From Saccharina japonica (lineage: Eukaryota; Sar; Phaeophyceae; Laminariales; Laminariaceae), in NCBI GenBank assembly GCA_008828725.1, contig MEHQ01001971.1, forward strand, positions 1-64,000: a DNA stretch of 64,000 nucleotides, in the 5' to 3' direction. Below, piece after piece: positions 21,086-33,807 of the stretch. A program made the translations under genes and the position numbers. The notes under the pieces are model-generated. The model had not been told where the DNA came from. It saw nothing but the letters and a program-made list of their open reading frames with translations, and ran no database searches. The stretch's first letter is position 1; each line of letters opens with the position of its first letter.

Positions 21086-21888
21086 CCCGTGGCACGCTAC
21101 CGACACTACATGTTGTGGTACTGCCAAGCTTACTCTGCTGTAGTGCGTGCTACGTGTAGGAGTCGCCCCTCCCCCCACACACCCCACTCCCCACACCCCC
21201 TACCCGTGCCCGGAATGAGAGAACCACCGGAAGACCATCCATATCCGGTAGAGGGTGCACACCGGAGACACCTCCCCTATGGTTAATACGGAGCCCGATA
21301 ATCCACATGCCGATTGCATGCTACTTCTGTTGATCTATCGCCGATGGTCTCCTCTTGATGTTGTGCCCCGATATAATTATGAATTAAGTTGCCCTCGGCG
21401 GCGAGTGTTGGCATTAAGGAGGGCTCTGTAGTGGCCGACCCACTGACTCCACCGTTCTCACTGGTGAAACGTTGGCGTGGCACCCCGAGGGCATCCGTCA
21501 GCAGTGGTACCTAAAAGCACGAGTCATCGTCGACGGTGTCGAATTGTTGGGGCACAAAATCTAATCCCATATAAACCTCGCGGGCGGCTGCGGCGGTGGC
21601 GACGGCCCAACCCTGCCCCGATCACCCTCTCTGGATTGAACTAGGGGTCACCCTACGCCGCGTGCCCTGCCCCACCCACGCGGTTCCACCCTGCCCCGCT
21701 CACCCACCCTGGGTGGTGGATGTCGCGATCGCCCTTTGCCGCCCACCCCACCCCGCCGATTTGCACTAAGTGGAAGTGGCGGTCGTCCTGGGCCCGCCAT
21801 GCTCAGCTCACCCCTTCCTCGTCCGTATCGTTGTCCTCGCTGACGCCACGCACCACGATCTTGTAGACGGCCCCTCCAGCCGGGCAAG

Positions 21889-22190
21889 TTGGCTGGCCTT
21901 ACCGGTCGAGAAACTCGGACCAAGACGATCAGATGACGGTAAAGGCTTATCCGGTCCTCAAGCACTAGCATCCCATCGAGAGGGGCCAGGTGCTACGCGA
22001 TCGAGCAGATGGGGCCAATGGTGAAGAAGGAGCCTCTCGTTGGCTGGCCTTACCGGTCGAGAAACTCGGACCAAGACGATCAGATGACGGTAAAGGTTTA
22101 TCCGGTCCTCAAGCACTAGCATCCCATCGAGAGGGGCCAGGCGCTACTCGATCGAGCAGATGGGGCCGATGGTGAAGAAAGAACCTCTCT
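21889..22190. repeat. 151-bp tandem duplication
   Basis: Two units starting TTGGCTGGCCTTACCGGTCG at 21889 and 22040, nearly identical. The 151-bp period shifts frame. Confidence 0.95.
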
Positions 22191-22291
22191 GGAGCGAAGT
22201 CCTCGGATCATGCCGCGAAGTTGTTGGCACCGGCTAAACCTCGTGACAATCTGATCGTCGTTGGTCTATCTCCCTACTGCCGACGTCCAAC

Positions 22292-22609
22292 TCAAAGCGG
22301 TTCAGAGTGCCGCCCTAGTTTCAGTGGTGCATGATGCGAAACGGGAGCATAAAATGCATACAATATGATGCAACAAGTTCGACCCGGCCCCTGGGCCCCT
22401 CGGCGGCTGTATCTGACTGCCGGCGGGCGGTTGGCGATGGCCTCGATGAGGCCAATGGACACGATGTTGCGAGGTCTGCGTGCTCGCTCCCCAAATGTCA
22501 CGTGCGTCTCGTTGAAGCACGGTGGATCCCTGTAGTCGGTAACCTGCACCAAACCAACCTCCGAAAGTGCACGCGGTGGTGTACCCGGTGCCCATTTCAT
22601 GTGGACCAC
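22292..22609 (-). pseudogene. Helitron helicase, C-terminal segment
   Basis: Minus-strand frame with WAPGTPPRALSEVGLVQVTD and YRDPPCFNE, matching the LPEVVLVQFDxYxGP region that lies shortly before the last helicase motifs of PIF1-like proteins. A 151-bp tandem duplication lies directly beyond it (21889-22190). Confidence 0.68.
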
Positions 22610-22818
22610 TCCTCCCTTACGCGTGACTCAGATGAGCAATGCCACGGTAGGGGTACGATGTTGGACTCATTATCTTCTGACTAGTTGAGCTCCTCGAGTG
22701 AGCAACTACCGGCTAGTAGGATGCATTTTCCAGTATATGTTGGTTTAAGACAAACTCATAGAAATGTTGGCCGGGTTGCGTGAACATTACCTTCAAAAGT
22801 GCTGTTGCGGGTGAGATA

Positions 22819-22844
22819 TTGAGCTCCTCATATGAGGAGCTCAA
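22819..22844. repeat. 26-bp perfect palindrome
   Basis: A self-complementary sequence centred on CTCATATGAG with no spacer. A related half-site, TTGAGCTCCTCGAG, lies at 22684. It sits between two helicase fragments. Confidence 0.95.
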
Positions 22845-23092
22845 AAACTATTGAACCATCTCTACAGTGGCCTTGTTCCATTGATCAGACCGATCGTCAT
22901 CCACACGTTGTTGTTTTGTTAACACCCGCGCGCCGACCGCAGAGAAAGGTTAGTCTGCAAACCCCTGAAGTGATGAATCGATTGGCTGGCGCCCGCACCT
23001 GTAAAGCCAGTTTGGTTGTGGGCGGCGTTAATTCACACACAGGGCGTCGCCAGAATTTTCAGTCGCTCCCAGTTCCCAGGGTCAGCTGTAGC

Positions 23093-23488
23093 TTAGGTGG
23101 GGAAGAGGTGCGCAGCATCGTCAAATCCCCGCGCCTCCTCGGGCGTAACTGCACTTGGCATCCTAGTGGCGAATACGTTGTAGTCGTCGGGATTCACACG
23201 ATCTTCTGCAACGGTCAGCAGCGCTCGTCGGAAGTCAGTCTGTGTGTTGATCCTATCTAGCGCATGGCATCCGTGAGCTCTCAGGTCAAGCCACATCCGC
23301 AGACCTTTCACCTCGTGCCCAGCATTGCCAGAATTTTCGATTAACATGGGTGCAGCGCCCACCGGCAACAATTGCGTCGGGGCCCTCATGATACTGAGGT
23401 TGAACCCGCCGAACCGCCCTGACTCTCGCTGGTTGCTTCCGCCTGGCGTTGGTCCCTGCACTGCATGTTGCGCCCGAATGCTGCTCAC
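23093..23488 (-). pseudogene. Helitron helicase, central segment
   Basis: Minus-strand frame with LDRINTQTDFRRALLTVAED and YNVFATRMPSAVTPEEARGF then FDDAAHLFPT. It corresponds to the PIF1-type region between the Walker B/motif III part and the C-terminal motifs, in which a short helical segment ends in a phenylalanine-rich F-x-x-A-x-x-L-x-x-T motif. Confidence 0.68.
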
Positions 23489-24061
23489 CAGAACGCTTCT
23501 CCTGCTTGACGCTAGCGTTGTCTGTCCTCTCTTCTTCGGGGATCATGTTGAAGTCTGATGAAACCGACAAGACCCGGGTCTACCATAGACATATCGTTGA
23601 CGGGGATGAAGCCCATCTCTCTCTTCCGCCGCTGAAGGTCCTTCAAAGACGAATCCCCAAGCGTGATCCAGTCCACAACTCGACGTGCTCTGTTTCCGAC
23701 GGGGATCTTGAGGCCGCTGTGGACCGTCTGATGTTGGTGAAATGGGTGAACGGAATGCTGTACGTATATTGAAATAACACAAACATATATATATGTGTTC
23801 ATCAACACTCACAGGTGGACGCCATCTTTCAGGCGTGTACAGCACGTATGTACATTGTATATGCAGTGTAGGGGTGGCGTGGTTGTTGACACTACTGCCG
23901 TACATACCGATTATTAACAGCCGTGACTACTGAATCCAGGGCGTGAAATAAACAAGCAATAACGTTGTATAGGACAATCTCACATACATGATACCTGTCC
24001 ACCAATCCCGCACGCAGCGTTCCCGGTGCGCGCCAGCGATGTAACTAATACCGGAACGACC

Positions 24062-24253
24062 CTACACACCATTTTTTCGGATGAAAGCGGCCTTGCCGGT
24101 ACCGGCCATTCCTTCGAGGGTGATGCGAAGAGGCTCAGGAGGAGCCGGGATGGCAACATCTCCCGCCCCACCGTCGCCTTGCCCCTGCTGTCGCCAGCTG
24201 CGCACTGCTCTGTAAGCGTCGGGCTCTCGCGTTTGCTGAACGACGATGTTCAC
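24062..24253 (-). pseudogene. Helitron helicase, Walker A segment
   Basis: The frame encodes PEPLRITLEGMAGTGKAAF. G-M-A-G-T-G-K is the P-loop of PIF1-family helicases; the residue after Lys, normally Ser/Thr that binds magnesium, is Ala here, so ATP hydrolysis would be impaired. Flanking frames are shifted. Confidence 0.7.
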
Positions 24254-27221
24254 AGCATGCCCCTGCTTGGCATTGAGAGCGGCCCCCCATCGGCAGCGAC
24301 AGTGGAGGAGGGCGCGCGAAATGAGTTTTCCTCACGCGCCTCAAGGTCAACCTGGGATTCCTGGAGCCAAGCGCCCACGTCGTCTCGGGCGCCAAGATCT
24401 CCAGACCAGTTGTCCATTCCTCGGTCAACCTCCGCCGCTCCATTTCTCCCGTCGCTCCAACGCCTGGTGATGCGAGGTCTGTCGGGCATCGGCCCTCCTC
24501 TGCCACCCGTCGACAAGATGTTCTTTGATGTTACTCTCGTTGCTGCCGCTGCCTTCTTCGCCGCTGTTGTCTCCGATGCCGCTGTCTCCTTCTCCTGCCC
24601 TGGAGGTCCGGCCCGGACAGCGACGGCAAGAAGAGTGATTGGTGGGGTCGCGCGCCGAAAAGACGATAGGGTTGTCCCCGTTATACATACTCTATAACTC
24701 CTGCGCTAACAGTCAGTGATGTTTCAAGGGATTGCAGCCCTCGGGTAAATCTTAGATCCAGTCTTACCAGCCAGACGGGCCCCCGGTTGGGTTTTTGTTA
24801 GATGTAAACCATAGTCACTGGGCACACGGAGCCCTTGCAAGCATGGTCTTGACGAAACATGCCCACGTATCCACCAACCTTTGACGTACTCCCGTGTCCT
24901 CCACCCGAGGCGCTCCGTCCAAGTCCGCATCCCATTACTCACGCGCGGCGCCCGTCCAAGATCGGAGCCTGACCAGGCTCTTTCGACAGTAGTCCGGATA
25001 GCTCAAGCCCCTGGGGTTGCTGAAAAAAAGGCGATTGATAAGAATGACGCGATTTCTGAAGCATGGGAAACCAGCCCACCCCTGCTATTTAAGCGGAAGC
25101 CTACAGTGACCTGGTCGAGTTGTACGTTCCTGCACAATTCGACGGGGGGGGATCCCAATGGGAGTCGACACCCCCGCATCATATTATACCCTCCTAACAT
25201 AGGCCTACGAGCGATTTTGCCTGCTGACCAGGCCGCCGTTGGCCCCGGCGAGTAGCAGCCCTATCGAGGGAGTCTCGAAGCTCTCCTCTACAAACTCTAG
25301 GTCGTGGTCAATACTTGTCACATGGACAGGCAGTTACACCATCTCTTACACGCTTATATCCCTGCGGATCGTACACTCTCATCGTGACTTTGCCCGTCAT
25401 CTCGCGCAAGGTCGGTCGCACATCGGACTGGTCCTCGGCGGTAGAGGCAACCAGTCGGGCCAACCGCCTCTGCATGTTGTTGCTGCGCGACTCTCCCTTC
25501 TTCCCACTTGCTTTACCAAATACTAATAGGCCTGTCCGTGGTCCGCGCTAGGGAAGCAGTCCACTCTTCCTCCTCAGCCCAAAACCCCAGGGACAGTTTG
25601 CCGGTTGCCGTATAGACCGTGCTTCCCGCGATATATCAACCCCGCCCCCGCCCGTCTCTCTCCCCCTCAAGGGGGTAACATCGTCGGTGGCAACGCAAAA
25701 CACTGTAAATCCTCGCTTATGTCGGTCGCCGATGACACGAAAGGATATGCCTTTATGATCCTCCTGCCAATTGCGCTCGTGGCGGAAGCCAAAGCGGCAA
25801 CGCCTACCGCGCAGGCAGCGCGTGCCTCATCGCGTGTGCCGTTGTCTAACTTTGAACAGAAGAGCGTACCGCCGGTGACACGCAATATCATTTGTCCCAG
25901 TCGAAGGTACGCATGTCTCTGGCGATCTCCCTCACATCCTCTGCCCGGTTTTAGGCACTGATGAAGCAGACGCCCTCCGGCGGTGGAGTTGGTATTCCGG
26001 CCGGGAATTCGACACCTTCCAAGAATGGACAGACCTTGGTTTGGGTACTCTCGTATTCTGCGTCTGGTACACCGCCGTCGGCATCGGCTTGCACCCAGCC
26101 AACCTCTGCGACGGCCAAGGAATTGTGTTTTATACGTGCGCGAGAGGCCTGTAAGTCGTTTGTCTCACCCGCATCTCCACGACATTCGCCCATGCGCTAT
26201 CGTACGACGAGACTGCCACTCGGCTCGATCCCAGTGCCTCAGAGAGACAGCCTTGCGTTTTTCTCGAGGAAATACTCCTTCCAGACGTTCATCGGCTCCA
26301 ACATCCAGCAGTCTGCTATGTGCTGCTATGTTCTGCTATTGTCACCGATGTGGTGATTGTCCAGAATAGCACCGTTTCGCTCCCGGAGGAAGCGTGGCGA
26401 ATAATTTCAGATTGAGGAGGTTCGTCGCCGGCGGATGGCATGAGCGGACAAAGCTCATGCCAAAGGTGACCAGCGGCGCAGTAGGTGGTAAAAACCGCGA
26501 GTCTGTGGAGTTGGTCAATTTCGGCTTCTAGCATTGGATTGGCTTGGTGTCCCATTCAGAATACATCGGTGCCAGAGACGATCCCTTTGTACCTTGCGGC
26601 TATTCCAATCAACTGCTGGATGAGCTCCGGCGTGATCTCCTCCAGCGCCGTCTCCACACGCCCCTGGTTCTGACGCAAGCATGCGCGACACTGGTCCCTA
26701 GCCTTCCTCCACAATTTGGTGTCGGGGGCCTAGTGTCGGAGTGTTCTGTGATTCGTAAAGCAGTAGTACGAGGCTCCACACTCTGGCCTGCCTATACACC
26801 GAACCAAGTACTTGAAGTTGTTGGCGACGGTAACTCCCCTTGCCCGAGCTCCCACAACCGGGTCTCCTTATCCATTCGAGAACAAACAGGCGAAGCACGT
26901 GGACGGCAAATGCGGCTTAATGTCCTCGCGCATGGATCCCTGTTGCTGGGAGTGGTTAATCCTCGGCACCTCGTCTTGTTTGTTCCTGAACCCCGTGACG
27001 CACTCCATCACCTGCCTGACCAACCCCTCCTCAGACTGCCTGCCCTGGCCACCCGAGGCGATGAACGACTCCCTAGGCGGCCGCAGTGGACGCATTTCTC
27101 TGCCAGCTGAATCGACGGTGTATTGGACGACGTCCTCGGCGTCGTCTTCGTCTTCCGGCTTGAGTGCACACCTATCCTACGATAGCCCCGTGGCTGACGG
27201 TCTTCTCTGTCTCCCGTGTCA

Positions 27222-27640
27222 TCAGCGCCAACGTCTGTCCTCGTGGTGATTGTGGCCGTCTGGATCTTCGATGGTCAAGAAAATGTCTATCAGATCGACC
27301 CCGCGAGAACCTTCGCGTTGTAGGCGGTCAAAATCGATCCGCACTCCAGCGTAGCCGGGGTTTCGCGCGATCAGACAAACCAGCGCACGTTGCACGCGTG
27401 GGATACACGCGCCGAAGTGGTGGCCTTCCCACTCGCCACCATAAGTTGGCTGGATGGCGATGATGGGAACATCCTCGGGGTTTGAATTCCAGGCAAGAGG
27501 CGTGTCAAAGGTAGAATCGTCGTGGGCAATGTTGTTCACGTGCCCGGCATGCCCGTACTGCCCGCCGTTCTTGCCGTACACCTTTGCGATCGGGTGGGCT
27601 CTGGCTGGTACTCCAGCATTCTGAGGTCCCTTAATTCCTC
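27222..27640 (-). pseudogene. Helitron N-terminal domain fragment
   Basis: The minus-strand frame reads KNGGQYGHAGHVNNIAHD and then DVPIIAIQPTYGGEWEGHHF, followed by RVQRALVCLIARNPGYAGV. The GQYGHxGHVxN motif and the following II-x-I/V-x-P stretch are characteristic of the segment before the Helitron Rep domain. It is the best preserved part of the element and open for over 119 codons. Confidence 0.75.
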
Positions 27641-27649
27641 AGATACCTC

Positions 27650-28330
27650 GTCTGGCATATTGGTGTTCGCTGTACCGAATTCGGCGGCCTAGGTCATGGA
27701 CCGTGTTCCTATCTGCGCGAGGTCCAGGTGGCACCAGGGAGATGAAGTACGTTGTAGGACGAGAAAGGTTACAAGGTTGTCGTAAATTACGACACGTTCG
27801 TCACTTTTGTGTAGTAGCGGGGTTGGGGTTGGGGGGTATCGGAACCAAAGTGAAACCTGGGCGCGTCCCTTAGCTTTTACAAGTGAAGTATATCAGTCCG
27901 ACTTGATTGGAGTGCGATGGCGCACGGCCTGTCGTGATCCGGGTCTCGTAGCACACAGCGCAGAATGGTTTGTCGTAGTCGTGGAGATGTTCTGTAATAT
28001 GCCTCAAGCGCCCCAGCACCTGGTGTTGATGCGTCATTCGAGGAGACAATTATGTTAGGAAACACGAAAAAACAAACGAGTCGTATAGTAAAACTAACAG
28101 CAGAGGAGCAGGCTGGTATTAAAGAAGAATGAGGGTCCGAGATAAGAAACGCTGCTTCCTCGACCCCCCATACACAATATCACCTCAGGGCGAGCAGTAT
28201 CGAACTTATCTACAACCTTTTTCATAACCTTCACCCTCGCTCGGTTCCCTCGCCCCCATCGCCACCCGGCTCTAGATCAGCTGGAGCAGCGCTACGCCAT
28301 CGTTGATGCTCTGCGGCTGCTTTATGGCAC
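27650..28330. other. No recognisable gene
   Basis: Short ORFs only; may include the Helitron 5' end. Confidence 0.4.
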
Positions 28331-28336
28331 GGCCCT

Positions 28337-28813
28337 CTTTCAAAGGGAGTCTTTCCTGCCGTATGGCAGCCATTCGATCGCGCTCATTGGCACAACGCAG
28401 CTCTTGGGGGCACGCTCAGTGCACCGCCGCCCGATCCCGGCCAGCAGCAGGACGGCAATCTCGGGCTGACGGAGACTGCGACTGGTGTCTGATGGGCGTT
28501 TGCCCCCGCGCAAGCTTGGGGAGGATCGAAGGCCGAGACATTCCGAACCTCCGGCGACCCGAACGCGGCGCCTTAAAACCGACCATGATCGGGCGGCCGC
28601 CAGGCGCCACGCGGAGTATGCGTATTGCTGCCAACCGGCATCGAACGGCGGTGCAGTAACCGTCAATCCAAGAGCAGTATCATGCCAATGAGCGGGGTTT
28701 ACTGAGCGACTGCCGTACAACAGGAAGAGTCCCCGTCGACACAACAGCGGCGTTGTGCCAATGAGCGCGATCGAATGGCTTGCATGCAGTAAGAGAAGAC
28801 CCCCTTTGAAAGG
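28337..28813. repeat. Inverted repeat of about 60 bp flanking about 350 bp
   Basis: 28337-28398 and 28750-28813 are imperfect reverse complements, sharing GCGTTGTGCCAATGAGCGCG and CGATCGAATGGC. Each arm ends in its own small palindrome (CCCTTTGAAAGGG-like). This looks like a foldback or MITE; no target duplication was identified. Confidence 0.7.
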
Positions 28814-29250
28814 GGGTCGCGCCTCAGAGCTATCGTACCGTATAAGCGACGGCGCAGCGCTGCCCCCGCTGACCTGAAGCTGGGTCTCGATGGGGGTGGG
28901 GAACCAAGCGAGATTGTAGGGGTAGAAACCCTGTTGGGGAGAAGTTCGGCATTGCCCGCCCCGAGGTACGATTTTGAAAGGGGGGTTAGAGAAGCAACGT
29001 ATCTTATCTATCAGGTTGCACCGCTGTTAGACACCTTCCGGCATTAAGACGCCGCTCGCAGGTCGACGAAGACTGTACCTGGCACCTGGCCGCTGTTCGA
29101 CCACGATCGGCAGCAACTCGCCGCTCTCGGCTTCACGGAGACTCCGCCTGGCGCCTGACGGCCGCCCGGTCGTGGCCGGCTTCAAGACGCCGCGTTTGGG
29201 TCGACGGAGGTTCGGAATGTCTCGGCCCTCGGCCCTCCTCGCCATTGCAC
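28517..29250. repeat. 69-bp (23-codon) repeats in two inverted blocks
   Basis: 28517-28660 and 29035-29250 are inverted copies of each other, sharing GGCCGAGACATTCCGAACCT. Within the right block the minus strand reads GRPSGARRSL and RPGARYSL, repeats 23 residues apart. Such 69-bp arrays with open frames may come from a repeat-rich protein gene, or may be a satellite. Confidence 0.65.
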
Positions 29251-32200
29251 TGTGTTTAGGCCTCTGCTGCCTCTGCCGGGTTGGTTATACTGGGAGTGCC
29301 TTTCTGCCCGTACCGGTGATTGCGCTCCAGATGGGGCTCGCTCCCCTTCATCTCGCCGTACGGCACTGTCATTTCGCCTGCCTCTATATCTAACGATGGG
29401 CATTAAACGATCAGGAAGTCTTCGTTGGCGAGTACTCCGCCGAGCAATGTATGGAGCCCTGGAAACAGCGTACAGGGTAGCAGAGAGAAGGTCGGTCATA
29501 ACACATACGTACCTGGTATGCTAAAACGGTGCAGCAGCAGATCCAATCTACATTAGTCGTCATGTTTGCGCTGATGTGAAACATAAGTACAACAGCTTGC
29601 CATCAATAGTGGAAATTGCAACAACAGCATGCCTACTGCAGTAACGCGTTAACAGCACACCTGGTACTTCGGTACTTGGCTATGAGTTGTGACCCACATC
29701 ATTGTAGGCAGCAGCCCGTGTCATATCTACAGCAGCCTCCCATGATGGTGATCGCAACACCAGCATATAACAGTATCCGTGTGTCTATGTGCAACTGCTG
29801 CATGCATGCACATGTTGGGGACCAACAGAGGTACCTGGGGTAAAACCTATAAAGATGGAAAGGTATCATTCAAATCCCAGATAATTGGTCTCCAAAGGCA
29901 CGTGGTTGTTCGGTGAGGATTTGAAGTTGCCACCATCCTCCTCTCTGCCAGCGTTTCTAGGTTGTCCTCCTGTAGTGCGTGGTGTACACCGCTACGCAGG
30001 AGCCATGCATGGCAAAGCAGTTTTACTCTTCTTGTATGTACAGTACCCATAAGCACTGCTGCTGCTGTGTACCTGGGAGACTCAAATGAACATGGAAGTC
30101 CAACACGCTGCACACGACAAACTCCTTCAGCACCCATGGAGAGGGCTGCGAAGAGGACAACAGCCTAGAAAGGGGAGAAGACGCCGCCGCCATTAGTCTA
30201 GGATGCATGCCTGTAGCCCGCAGGCCACTTGCCTCCGATGTGCAGTACGAGTAGTTGTGGGCATGTGAGGGCCCTCTGACATTCTGTGTTTTCCGGCAAT
30301 GCAATAACGGGCGCTCCGGATTGAAAAAGCGCATCTTGTATTCTAGAAACCCCTGTGGAGACCTGGAAGCTGCAGAGATGCAGAAGAACGTTTTTCGGGA
30401 GTGTGGAGCATGCAGTCCACCGGCATCCACGCATCTCCCCGCCAGGATCCACGCAGCTGTCTGTCTAGACTTCCAAGAGCTCGCGGTCTGCTGTGTGCGG
30501 CAAGGTGTCGCGAGGGGCATGCGTTTGGTGGCTGCGCTGGAGATCTCTCATCAAAACTCAAGGTGCGGAAGATTCTACAGCAGCAGCAGCAGTACCTGGT
30601 ACCTGTTGTACCTGCACAACAACAACAGTACTACTACTCGTAGTTACAGCAGTACTTGATATCAGAGCGTAGCAGACGTCTCCTGCTGTGGTTTTCGAGC
30701 CAGAAGTGATGCCGCACCACCGCCATTCCCAGCTGGGGTCACGGATACTCGCATTCCCATACTACAGTAGTAAGGAACGATCCATCACAGCAATCCCTCG
30801 GTCGGCGGAGATGCGCCCTGCGAACTTCGAATGTTTTGGTCTCTCCTTCTTGGTGAGAGCACCGGTCCACCGTAAGTACCTACTACCCGGTGGGGTGTTA
30901 GTCTTCGGCGAAATTGTGTGCTTGATGCTTCGCACAACGGACTCTCAGCGGCGGGTCCCGCTTCGTGGACACCACGCACACACACATCGGACAGGTTACG
31001 ATCTACCGTACTACTGCAGTACTGCAGTAGTATATACCTGGTACGAGTATACCTGTAGTACTATAATTGCAGATCATCTACTTACTGTAGATTGTATACT
31101 TGCCGTTGTGGGAGCTGCAACAACTGTGCAACAAGAGCCGTGCCGTACAGATCCCACCCCGTAGGCATATATGTGCTCAAGACAAGAGCCGTCCTATACA
31201 GATCCCACGCGGCTAATAAACATGATCTCGCACCTGCATCGGGCGGATCATAAGAGTTCCGGAATGAACATATCTGATCTACTACTACATGTAGTTGTTG
31301 TAGACCGTAAAAAGGATATCTGGAATGTCCAATGTGTGGCTAAAACGGAAGCTAGCATATTATGCCACCTGTAGGTGGAGGTCGTGGGTGGCACCATCGA
31401 AGATGAACCCGCTGGTAGGTCAAGGTGTCCGCCGGTCGGTCAAGTCAAGATACCAATCAATGCACACGCCGCACGTTCATACCCGTTCCATTTAGCTGCC
31501 CGGACACAGTTTGCAGTAGTTCGTATCCCCTTCAATTTGCTGCCCGGCCGCGATAGACGCTGGTGATGCTGGCCGAACGGTGGCTCTGGCGTTTCGGAGG
31601 CCGGACCCTGCGTAGACAGATCAGATTCCCCTTCAGGACCTAGATATTTCCGGGCAGAAAGGTCCCTGAGATATATTACCTCACGATCTGGCACGATCTA
31701 GATAATATTTTTCGGGTAGAATCTGCATGAGACCGCCCCTCATGTGCACATGTTTGCCAGACATGGATGGGATGTGTAGTATACGGTTGCTATAGGCACA
31801 GCATATCATAACGGCAAATATCGGATCTATAGGTTATCGACTGTAGACCTATATCTGATATCTCCGATGTGTGGAACCTTGCCCTTGACCCCACCGGCTT
31901 TTGCCACCAGGTGCCAACCGTACCACACGCAAAATAGCACACACCGTGCGATGATTTTCTGAGTCGATTTATTTATAAACCAAGGGCACGCATGACACGA
32001 CAAGGATGCCTTGGGAAATTTCCATAGAGCCCCTGAGGTGTTTGCATAGATAGACGCGTTGCTCGGCGGCGTTTGCAATCTCCCCGTTCGTTGTGGACGG
32101 AACCAGCTTTGAACTTCGTCTGAGCGGGGTGTTGTCTTGAGTTTACTGTACTGTTGTAGTACGGGTGCCTACCTACTACGTAGCTTGAATTCCATTAAAC

Positions 32201-33150
32201 CAATGGAAGCAGTCAATGGTAGTTCTAGAGTATTAAGAGATAATATACGATAGTATCTATTAAAAAAGTGCAATAAACTTTTTTTTTAATCATCTGCCGT
32301 AAGTGTTGCTTGCAAAGGCGGCAGCAGCAGCATTGGAAGTGAAATTCCGAAATTCTGAAATGCAACGCCACCTCCCTGGCAGGTGCTTCTGTTCTTGTTC
32401 ATGGGGGGTGCAGCGGGCCCAATTATGTCGGGCCCAACTTTTTTTTTTTTTTTCTTATCTTAACGGAAATATTCCGCATGCTTGTCGTATTAATTTTTCA
32501 CAATATGTGCAGTTTCAGAGTTTGAGTTGTTCCACAGGTCGGACGCACACCCACCACGCATCATGACCTACATCCTGGGAAAGCCCTGATCCGGGCGACA
32601 AAGATCCGGGCGGCCGTTTGATTTTTTTTTCCTTTCGGGGCTCAAACAGCGATTCGGAAAATAGTTGAGAACTCTTTATTTCGCTTTTCTATGTATGGTT
32701 GAATGGTGTCAACTCTTTTTTATGAGAGTGGAATTAAACAAATATCAACCAAGGCAATACTGTACGTGGGCACATCTCATATTTTTCTTCGGCCACTTTT
32801 GGCGGTGAAATTAGTAAAAAAACGGGATTCCGACGGGATGTTCCTAGCTTTACACGGCGAAATTGATCGGGCATACCCCTGAAAACTCTACGGATTCGGG
32901 GAAATTGGATCCTTCTGTATCATCCATGTGGTTTTACCATTGTTGCCTAAAACTTCGCAAATGAGTAATACCGTCCCAAGTATGGGGCCACCCCGAGCTG
33001 GACCCACTCCACACTCGCTCCCAACACTGTAGTACACCACACCAGAACAACAATATATGAACCTACGCATGGATATAGTGATCGAGAGGGGAGGCCTCCG
33101 AGACGCTACATCGTCAGTACCGCAACAAAGCGATACTCCTCGACATCACG
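28820..33150. other. Gene-poor stretch with unassigned frames
   Basis: Apart from the 69-bp repeats at its start I recognise nothing. About 29880-30560 is less repetitive and has overlapping frames of 130-165 codons on both strands with no known motif; it could hold an unrecognised exon. A CAG/TAC microsatellite lies at 30575-30650 and a run of 15 T at 32437. TACCTGGTA motifs occur at about 29511, 30593 and 31036. Confidence 0.45.
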
Positions 33151-33177
33151 CATGCAGACCCCCAAGCGAGGATCCAC

Positions 33178-33585
33178 ATGCGGGCTGGCAGCGCTGATCG
33201 AGATGGATCAGCTGCCTCCACTTCTGAGGCGCGAAAGCGCAACCACTACGCTCGTGCAGGACAGGTGTCCTTCGACGAGCGCAGCCATAAACTTGTCACC
33301 CTTGCGGTGGAAAGCTTTGGACGCCTCGGGAAGAAAGGTAGCCAGTTCATCGACCAGCTGGCGGCGAGCATCGTCGGAGGAACGGACGGGGGTTCCTTAT
33401 CAAGAAAAGGGGTCTGTAAGGAGCACTTTTTCCAGGTCATATCGGTAACCACCAAGGTCGCGATCTCACGCCGGGTGCACCGATACAGGCTCGCCCTGCG
33501 AGACCGGCAGGCCGCCAGGGGGAGAAGGGAGGAGGAGGGAGGATTACTTCCCATGGCGTGGGGATGGAATGTAGATGCGGAGTAG
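33178..33585 (+). pseudogene. Unassigned protein fragment, possibly of retroelement origin
   Basis: A 135-codon frame of normal protein-like composition, including LVTLAVESFGRLGKKGSQF and then SRKGVCKEHFFQVISVTTKV, followed by a basic helix AISRRVHRYRLALRDRQ. It reminds me of C-terminal regions of non-LTR retroelement-associated proteins, but I have no firm family. It starts abruptly and no neighbouring domain is found. Confidence 0.35.
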
Positions 33586-33807
33586 GAAGAACGGCGAATA
33601 GATATATAGGAGGTACAATAATTGGGTAAAGGGTGCGTATTCTATTGAGTACACGCAGAGGAGAAGTGGTTGAATGAGGGTGGTGGTATTCGACGAATTG
33701 TGTCAGCTTTTTCATTATAAATGAATAATGCCCTGCACATTGTCGGGAGGCAAATAAAATAATATAATAAAAAAATACACACACGTACTCTGTATTTATT
33801 AATAAAA

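Larger units (their letters stand above)
22292..27640 (-). mobile_element. Helitron, decayed autonomous copy
   Basis: Read on the minus strand, the order is the N-terminal region upstream of the Helitron_like_N/Rep domain (27640-27222), unassigned Rep-region pieces (26900-25600), then a PIF1-type helicase (Walker A near 24100, later motifs at 23488-23093 and 22609-22292). Rep plus Pif1-like helicase in this order defines Helitrons. Frames change many times and stops are common, so the element is dead. I could not recognise the HUH motif, or the 5'-TC and 3'-CTRR ends with hairpin, so the boundaries are estimates. Confidence 0.72.
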
